Assembly: GCF_000004195.4 (NCBI RefSeq)
Contig: NC_030677.2
Span: forward strand, 114,291,036 to 114,355,035
DNA: 64,000 nt
From: Xenopus tropicalis
Taxonomy: Eukaryota > Chordata > Amphibia > Anura > Pipidae
Direction of reading: 5' to 3'
The stretch's first letter is position 1. Each line of letters opens with the position of its first letter. The notes under the pieces were generated by a model. That model saw nothing but the letters and a program-made list of their open reading frames with translations, had not been told where the DNA came from and searched no databases. A program made the translations under genes and the position numbers. Shown piece after piece: positions 56,503-64,000 of the stretch.

Positions 56503-56780
56503 TAACTGGCCCACAGGGATACCAGGATAACTCCCGGTGGGCCCAGGTGTCAGTGGGCCCTCCTGCTTCTAGCCATTTGGCCTAATTCATGGTCATTACT
56601 TATTTTTTTTACATGGGAATAAAACAGATAAATATATAGAAGAATAGATTATATTATATAAAGATAAAAAAAACTAGGAAAATATAGAGACTGAGTAAGA
56701 TGTGGATGAAAAATAGTTTGGAGAGTGGGCCCACAGTCTAAGGTTTTCTGGTGGGCCCCTGGCATCCCAGTCCAACACTG
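56503..56780. mobile_element. MITE with GGGCCC-rich ends
   Basis: TGGCCCACAGGGATACC at the left and GGTGGGCCCCTGGCATCC at the right are near inverse, with an AT-rich centre. Boundaries are approximate. Confidence 0.45.
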
Positions 56781-57079
56781 AGGTCATCTGCACTCAACTA
56801 TTATAAAGCTACTAAGAAATGCCCTTCCTTTTAAACAAAGCAAGAATTGTTTGTCCATATATTGCAATATACTTCAAGCTCGCCAACTATGTAAAAATCA
56901 TCCCTGGTCTGGCCAGTCCTACACTCACTTTTATCTGATTCATTAAGAATTCTGCTGCCTCATTATACACAGGGACTGAGTTTCACCTTTAATTTATTTG
57001 CTTTCAAGATTAAAATTCCCAAATGGTTGCCAATAAAAATATAGGGGAGGGCATTTCTTGGTAGCTTAGTACACAGAAT

Positions 57080-57171
57080 GCCTTAAAGGACATGTAAAGC
57101 CTACATTTGCCTACAATGTATATCAGTTGGGCACGTTTCCCCCACCCAAATGACATAATTTGTACTGCATA
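57080..57171. mobile_element. Left part of an older repeat split by the Tc1 element
   Basis: Starts AAAGGACATGTAAAGCC, and a relative is at about 12197. The sequence resumes at 58792 (TATCCCCTCCGCTTGCC). Confidence 0.5.
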
Positions 57172-58791
57172 CAGTGGTGTGAAAAACCATTTGCCCCCTT
57201 CCTGATTTCTTATTCTTTTGCATGTTTGTCACACTTAAATGTTTCTGCTCATCAAAAACCGTTAACTATTAGTCAAAGATAACATAATTGAACACAAAAT
57301 GCAGTTTTTAAATGAAGGTTTACGTTATTAAGGGAGAAAAAAAACTCCAAATCTACATGGCCCTGTGTGAAAAAGTGATTGCCCCCCTTGTTAAAAAATA
57401 ACTTAACTGTGGTTTATCACACCTGAGTTCAATTTCTGTAGTCACCCCCAGGCCTGATTACTGCCACACCTGTTTCAATCAAGAAATCACTTAAATAGGA
57501 GCTACCTGACACAGAGAAGTAGGCCAAAAGCACCTCAAAAGCTAGACATCATGCCAAGATCCAAAGAAATTCAGGAACAAATGAGAACAAAAGTAATTGA
57601 GATCTATCAGTCTGGTAAAGGTTATAAAGCCATTTCTAAAGCTTTGGGACTCCAGCGAACCACAGTGAGAGCTATTATCCACAAATGGCAAAAACATAGA
57701 ACAGTGGTGAACCTTCCCAGGAGTGGCCGGCCGACCAAAATTACCCCAAGAGCGCAGAGACAACTCATCCGAGAGGCCACAAAAGACCCCAGGACAACAT
57801 CTAAAGAACTGCAGGCCTCACTTGCCTCAATTAAGGTCAGTGTTCACGACTCCACCATAAGATAGAGACTGGGCAAAAACGGCCTGCATGGCAGATTTCC
57901 AAGGCGCAAACCACTTTTAAGCAAAAAGAACATTATGGCTTGTCTCAATTTTGCTAAAAAACATCTCAATGATTGCCAAGACTTTGGGGAAAATACCTTG
58001 TGGACCGACGAGACAAAAGTTGAACTTTTTGGAAGGTGCGTGTCCCGTTACATCTGGCGTAAAAGTAACATAGCATTTCAGAAAAAGAACATCATACCAA
58101 CAGTAAAATATGGTGGTGGTAGTGTGATGGTCTGGGGTTGTTTTGCTGCTTCAGGACCTGGAAGGCTTGCTGTGATAGATGGAACCATGAATTCTACTGT
58201 CTACCAAAAAATCCTGAAGGAGAATGTCTGGCCATCTGTTCGTCAACTCAAGCTGAAGCGATCTTGGGTGCTGCAGCAGGACAATGACCCAAAACACACC
58301 AGCAAATCCACCTCTGAATGGCTGAAGAAAAACAAAATGAAGACTTTGGAGTGGCCTAGTCAAAGTCCTGACCTGAATCCTATTGAGATGTTGTGGCATG
58401 ACCTTAAAAAGGCGGTTCATGCTAGAAAACCCTCAAATAAAGCTGAATTACAACAATTCTGCAAAGATGAGTGGGCCAAAATTCCTCCAGAGCGCTGTAA
58501 AAGACTCGTTGCAAGTTATCACAAACGCTTGATTGCAGTTATTGCTGCTAAGGGTGGCCCAACCAGTTATTAGGTTCAGGGGGCAATTACTTTTTCACAC
58601 AGGGCCATGTAGGTTTGGATTTTTTTTCTCCCTAAATAATAAAAACCCTCATTTAAAAACTGCATTTTGTGTTTACTTGTGTTATCTTTGACTAATAGTT
58701 AAATGTGTTTGATGATCAGAAACATTTTGTGTGACAAACATGCAAAAGAATAAGAAATCAGGAAGGGGGCAAATAGTTTTTCACACCACTG
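57172..58791 (+). mobile_element. Tc1/mariner transposon, almost complete
   Basis: 1620 bp flanked by TA on both sides (57170-57171 and 58792-58793). Terminal inverted repeats start CAGTGGTGTGAAAAAC and run, with interruptions, for about 210 bp (to about 57385 and from about 58575). A single transposase frame of standard length lies inside. Young by its intact catalytic motifs. Confidence 0.93.
57551..58573 (+). pseudogene. Tc1-family transposase, one premature stop
   Basis: The frame has 341 codons including the final stop, the usual size for the family (about 340 aa). An in-frame TAG at 57863-57865 (codon 105) breaks it; both sides remain in the same frame. The N-terminus has the paired helix-turn-helix DNA-binding region (AISKALGLQRTTVRAIIHKW) and the GRP-type linker (SGRPTK). 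The catalytic triad is present: Asp in LWTDETK, Asp in QQDNDPKH and Glu in SPDLNPIEMLW. The last two are 34 residues apart (DD34E). It moves the element by cut and paste at TA. The stop separates the DNA-binding and catalytic halves. Confidence 0.93.
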
Positions 58792-58925
58792 TATATCCCC
58801 TCCGCTTGCCATCACATTTTTCTAAAGCAAATAGCAGCTTTCACCCGGTGGCCATTTTTCCTCTGATAAATAATCAGATACATTTAAATCTGCAGCAAGC
58901 CAAGACACACACAGACCCTTATTCA
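58792..58925. mobile_element. Right part of the older repeat split by Tc1
   Basis: Continues the repeat interrupted at 57171 (CATCACATTTTTCTAAAGC and onward). Right edge uncertain. Confidence 0.45.
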
Positions 58926-58929
58926 GCAT

Positions 58930-61900
58930 ACATTTCATCAAAAATACAGGCTCACACAGGCACCGCTGTCTTTGATAAAAGTTTTGCTTTGTTTGAGCAC
59001 TGTAATGGTAAAGTGGGGAGCATGATCTTCCCTTTTTTGCTATATAATAAAAAGGAACACTTTTATCATCTTAAGAGAGTGCTGGTCCTGATGTACATAA
59101 GTTCTTTGGTCATAGACCACCTTAACAAATCATTTGCCAAGGAGTATCTCTCAGTTGACACTGCTATTTCTATATTTAGAATGCATTACCTATATTAACC
59201 AACCTAATATACAGTCTGGCCCAGTATCCACAAGATAAGTGTGAGCAGGTGCCACCAACACACAATGCCCACTTATATGCCAAGGCTCCAACAAAACATG
59301 GAGACAGCATACTGTTTCCCAAGGCTTCTATTATTCCCTCTAGTATGTCATGAAAGAATGTCATAATAATGTCATAATAATTGGAAATACATACTGATAC
59401 TCTTTTACAAACCTACATCCAGGGATTAAAGTGAAGTCAGAAAAAGGAGAAGTAGCATGAAAAGTGAGAGACTTAGGAGTAATATTAAAAAAATAAATGA
59501 AAAACAATCATCTAACACCTAATAATATGTACTGTTCTTAGAATTCTGTCACATAGAAAAAGCTACAGCTGGAAATCATCCTGATGAACCAAGAGGTGAT
59601 TGGGAGACACTTTTCCAAAGAAAATATAACTAAGCTAAGATCGCAGTATGGTGGTTTTGTACATTTATGACCATAATTTGTGATTTAAAACCCTAGTGGA
59701 ACTTCCACTATGGTATGATAAGGCTTGTAATGCTCTTACAGAACCCCCTATATTAATATCAGATGCTTTGGATCACACTAAGAAGATTTCAGTGCATTGC
59801 ACCAGTTGTTTCATGTTGTACATGTTGTTGTACTTTTTTGATGTACCTTAAAGTGAAGTGTATGAATAATAATGATCTATGATAGAGGAGGAACATTATA
59901 CTGGCTGTTGCTGTGTATATCTCTAAATCAGGATAGCCGGGGGTCTTTACAAGAAGATACTTACAAAAATGCAACTCAAGACCTAGTGCAAATTTGCAAC
60001 GGGGCACCAGCCCTTCAGTCCATCATCCACCTACTGCTCTCCATCTGCTTAATGATATTATACAACTCAGCATCCTCTGAGTCTTCCTGTCAGATCTCAG
60101 GGGGTTTGTAGCCCCTTGGTGAAGTCACACCTCAACCCCCCCCCCCCCAGTAGTTACGCCACTAAGCTGAGAAAATGTAAAGCTAAGAAACGTTCCACTG
60201 AAATTAAATTGCAATTAGCAGTAGCTTATGTCTGTCCTTTGCTAATGCCCCCAATATTTGCTAGATTACATAAATAATGCATCAGAAACTCTACTATAAT
60301 CAAGTCTCCGGTTCCCACAATACCTTGCACACTTTTATTATTCTCCTTCTTCAAAGAACTTGATCATAGAACTTGCAAGGCATTGCGGGAACAGAGTCTT
60401 GACTGAAGGAGGCTGACTACCAGTGGCACAACTATAGAGGCAGCAAACCCTGCAGTCACAAGGGGCCCACAGCAAAAGGGAGCCTGAAAAGAACCCTAAC
60501 TCATTCCCTTACTCAGCAAACATTCTGTGATCCCCTGTTACAACTGCCCTACACAATCTGGTGTGGTGAAGATGCCCAAGTGTATGGGTTGTATGTGGTT
60601 CCAGGCATCCAGAGTTACATGCTGGGTACTCTGCCTGAGTACCCAGGTAATGTGCAGGCTTTAATCTGTATCCCCCACTTCCTCTAGAGGATAAAGGTTT
60701 ATTTCCCTAACCTGGTTGATCCTCCCCCTGGGGTGATGCTACAGCATTAGCATTCCCCAGATGAGCTTTTACAACACAAAACTTCAATGTATAATAGAAT
60801 GTAAAATTCAGACAGACACAGTGAGTTAAGAATTATGTTTTTATTCTTTCGTAAACAGCAGGTCTTCTCAACACCTTGATATTCTGTATGGAATACACCT
60901 TTAACAGGGATGTGCAGCTTGGGCGAGGTATGCAGAAGCTGTGATGAAGAAAAAGAGCTTAACCACATGGCACAGTCGTATCCAAACCTAAGCATGGAGC
61001 AACGTGTGGCTCGCCTGGTGCATAACTCTCATTTTTTCTTTAAAGATATCAGGATATGTTTCTCTAACCTTCTACAACACTGACCTGTTCTGACTTCTAG
61101 TTTGCTGTCTTCAATACTTTCTATATTTCTTGCTTATAAATAGATTTCCTTTATGTTAAAATTATATGATTCAGTCCACACACCCTGACTGAGCTGGGCC
61201 TTGGGGAACTGATGTGGAAAATGGCATGTTACTTAACGCTTCAGGCCCTTCACTGAGGGATGCAGACTGGCATCTCTAACTGGGAAGAGACTGCAATGTG
61301 CTTTAGCTTTCTGGGACAGGGTATGTATACTCCATCTATTTTTGTGTAGCTTTCTCCCATTGGTTTTATTCAAAGGAGACAGCAGTAAATGAAGCCATCT
61401 GCTTCTATTTGCACCTATGAGTGGAAGTGCCTTTACTGCTTTTTGCCTTGGTTAGGGCAATATTAAAGGCACCCTTTTTGGCAGTAGGGTTGCTCTTATC
61501 ATGCTATCTATGAATTGGCTCAAACATACAATATGACAGTTCTCACTCATGTACAAATATCACTATGTTTTGTACACACAATGCGTCACAGTCTTATATT
61601 TTACTCTCTATTTATGGAATGTAACAGAAATTATTCAGTACATACAAATATATTTTCCATTTTAGAAAGATTTTTTTTCTGTACAGAATGGCAATATTGT
61701 AGTTTAGCTGCCACCTGCAGTATAATTGCTTCCCTGGGAGAAAAGTAGGGTGCTAATATTGGGGCCCTGCTTACATGTATAAAGATTATGCCTTTCTGTA
61801 GTGAAGGGGGGGGGGCTACGAGTTCTGAGTATATGGTAATTCTCATAGTGTAAACGTTATGTAGAGTCTCTGAACTATATAGTTCTATGCACTTATTTTG

Positions 61901-64000
61901 CATTCCAGAGACTATATACATGTGAGAAGGTTATCCAGCCATGATAACTAAATAACCCTACACTGTGGTATGGCCAAGGGAGAAAGACTATTGGTATACT
62001 CAACCTAAAAATATGGTAAAGGAATGGGGGAAGGTAAATGACTCCCTTAAACCCACTTCACTCCTCTTGCTTGTGCTTTATAAAGGCTTCTTCTCACATC
62101 TGAGACAAGGAATGTTTGAAGTATAAAAATGGTATTTACAAGTGACCACAGATGTAAAGAGCCTATTATATCTGGGTTGGCTGCCACTTCTAAGTCAAAA
62201 GCATTTGGTGGCATTAATTCTCTGAAACTTGGTCTCTTTGATGTTGTTTTAGCTCAGGGCTGGCTGCAAATACAGCAGTCATCTTTGGGTGCCAGCCCAT
62301 AAACAACACTTCCCACAGTTCCCCTTGCTGATATTATTTTTCAAGTTATTATTATGTGAGAATGATTGAAACAATGGCACGTTCAAAACCTCTTGCCTTT
62401 ACAGTTTTACTAGGTTTACTGCATTTCTTTTATGGAAGCTTGTGTAATCCCAGTTGACTCTTGACTCCAGGCAACATGTTACTGTTATATGAAAGAGCAC
62501 AGGGCTTGGAGATATATAGGTAAAATTATTGGAAAACATGAACAACAATTACAGCCAAACTATTTTACCTTACTAATGTGACTGGAAGGGAAAACCTTTC
62601 AGATAAGCCATATTGACTGAGGGCTTTTATATATAAACCCTTCTGTTATAAAGGGCTGCAGAATATTTTGGCACTTTATAAATACATGTTAATAATTAAT
62701 AACTGTAATAACTGCCCCCCAGCATATGCTCTTTTATATAACAATATGAATAATTAATGTTTTTATGCACTATTTTTTTTAAAGAATTCTCTGGACCACC
62801 TTAAAGGCAAATACAGCTGAAAACTTCTGACTATTTTTAAATTCAACCACAGTTTTGGTAAATATACTAAACAGCATGTACAGAATATTTTTACCCCTGA
62901 AGCTGATAATCCTTTTCTGGAGACAAGATAGCCTATGTAAGATTAAATGGTAACTGAATTACATGAGTTCTCATAAAACATATACATAAAGGGCCAACTG
63001 AACATGTCAGAGAGCTGGATTCATATGTATTCATATTCAACACTTACTGTGCAGTCTATGTCGAACTACAGAATGATTCCAAATGTACCTCAATATTTAG
63101 GTGAGGGGCAGCAAAGTGCTGACCATTAAAGAGGAGCTTGAGACCCAAACATTGCTCTAAAGCTATCCATACAGGGGCAATTTTTCATGTTTTCTAATTG
63201 GTTGGCTTGTGCGCAATTTGGGAACACACGCACTAATGCTCACTTTGTACATCAAACAATTGCAAAAATCACGGTGCACCAGCTAAAGGCCCACAAGTTG
63301 GATGGAGTCCCTTCAAGTAATATTGAGCATCACTGTATCACATAATCTATTGTCATACTCTGACTTTAGACACATATTATGTTCAATAATCAGCAATATT
63401 CATGAAAAAAATGGTTATCACTGGAACCATGACTGATGACTGAATTGCACAGGAGAGAGATTTGGCTCCTGTGACTGACCTCTCTTATATGCTGAGAGAG
63501 TGGTGAAAATGTATCAATATTTTCAGTCTGGATGTGATCTTATTAAATAGTTAAATGGCTTACTATTTTGTTCTGTGCTTCTTCAATTTAAATGGATAGT
63601 ATATATCCTTGTTCAACATTAGTATAATGAATGGACTTGCATTAAGTTTACTTTTTGCATATTATTTAATCACCAAAAACCGATTTTTTGGAACTTCTTA
63701 AGCTAAACATGTCAAATTGGGAAACTAAAGCTACTCTATGATTGGTCCTTGGTAAAATACCAGTGTGCAGATACAGTCTGTTTACAGAACAGTCACAACA
63801 AATGTTCAAGTTAGGTGGCTTATATAGTGGCAATTGAATTATCTATCAAGAATCCACCATGGAGTAGGTTCAGTTTCCCTGTTTGCCCTTTTTAGCTAAT
63901 AAGTAACTAAAGCCATAGATTTTTAATGATTAAAACAATAAGTAAAAATGATGTTCAGCACAAGCCCTAATCACTGAACTGAATGTGTACACTACCCCTT
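58930..64000. other. Intergenic, no gene seen
   Basis: No reading frame here looks real. Short repeats are visible: a C-run with TAGTTACGCCACT (about 60135-60168), a short inverted repeat around CAATACCTTGCA/GCAAGGCATTGCG (about 60320-60388), and AT-rich filler. I see no exon with family similarity. Confidence 0.5.

Overview
The window is vertebrate nuclear DNA, most likely from a clawed frog (Xenopus). The evidence is five intron-split genes with clear vertebrate orthologues, GT-AG splicing throughout, and very dense short inverted-repeat DNA transposons of the kinds that fill Xenopus introns. I rebuilt the genes by hand, joining exons by splice sites and reading phase. Comparisons with human proteins are from memory, not from a search.

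Layout. From 1 to about 8.4 kb is the 5' end of SLC25A42 (minus strand): two coding exons at 2.1-2.4 kb and a probable untranslated first exon near 8.3 kb; the rest lies beyond the left edge. ARMC6 (minus strand, 12.75-20.4 kb) has seven coding exons and 467 codons. A GC-rich bidirectional promoter at about 20.95-21.35 kb separates it from SUGP2 (plus strand, 22.7-36.05 kb), which has nine coding exons and 972 codons with two SURP domains and a G-patch. SUGP2 converges on MICOS13 (minus strand, 37.6-42.3 kb; 111 codons in four tiny exons). About 6 kb of transposon debris follows, then HSD11B1L (plus strand, 48.4-55.1 kb; seven exons, 286 codons). From 55.1 kb to the end I see no host gene, only repeats, including an almost complete Tc1/mariner element.

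The genes have unrelated jobs: a mitochondrial CoA/nucleotide carrier, an armadillo-repeat protein, a splicing-associated factor, a MICOS crista-junction subunit and a short-chain steroid dehydrogenase. The order SLC25A42-ARMC6-SUGP2 matches human 19p13.11, and MICOS13-HSD11B1L matches human 19p13.3, so the window crosses a point where gene order differs from human.

The most interesting observation is that ARMC6 and SUGP2, arranged head to head, have first coding exons of identical length (121 nt), identical phase and similar protein sequence. This suggests that an ancestral promoter plus first exon was duplicated in inverted orientation and attached to two unrelated bodies. Also notable are an 88-bp perfect palindrome in a SUGP2 intron, a Tc1 element with one stop codon, a solo LTR inside a LINE, two tail-to-tail Penelope-like remnants, and MITEs made of chained hairpins.
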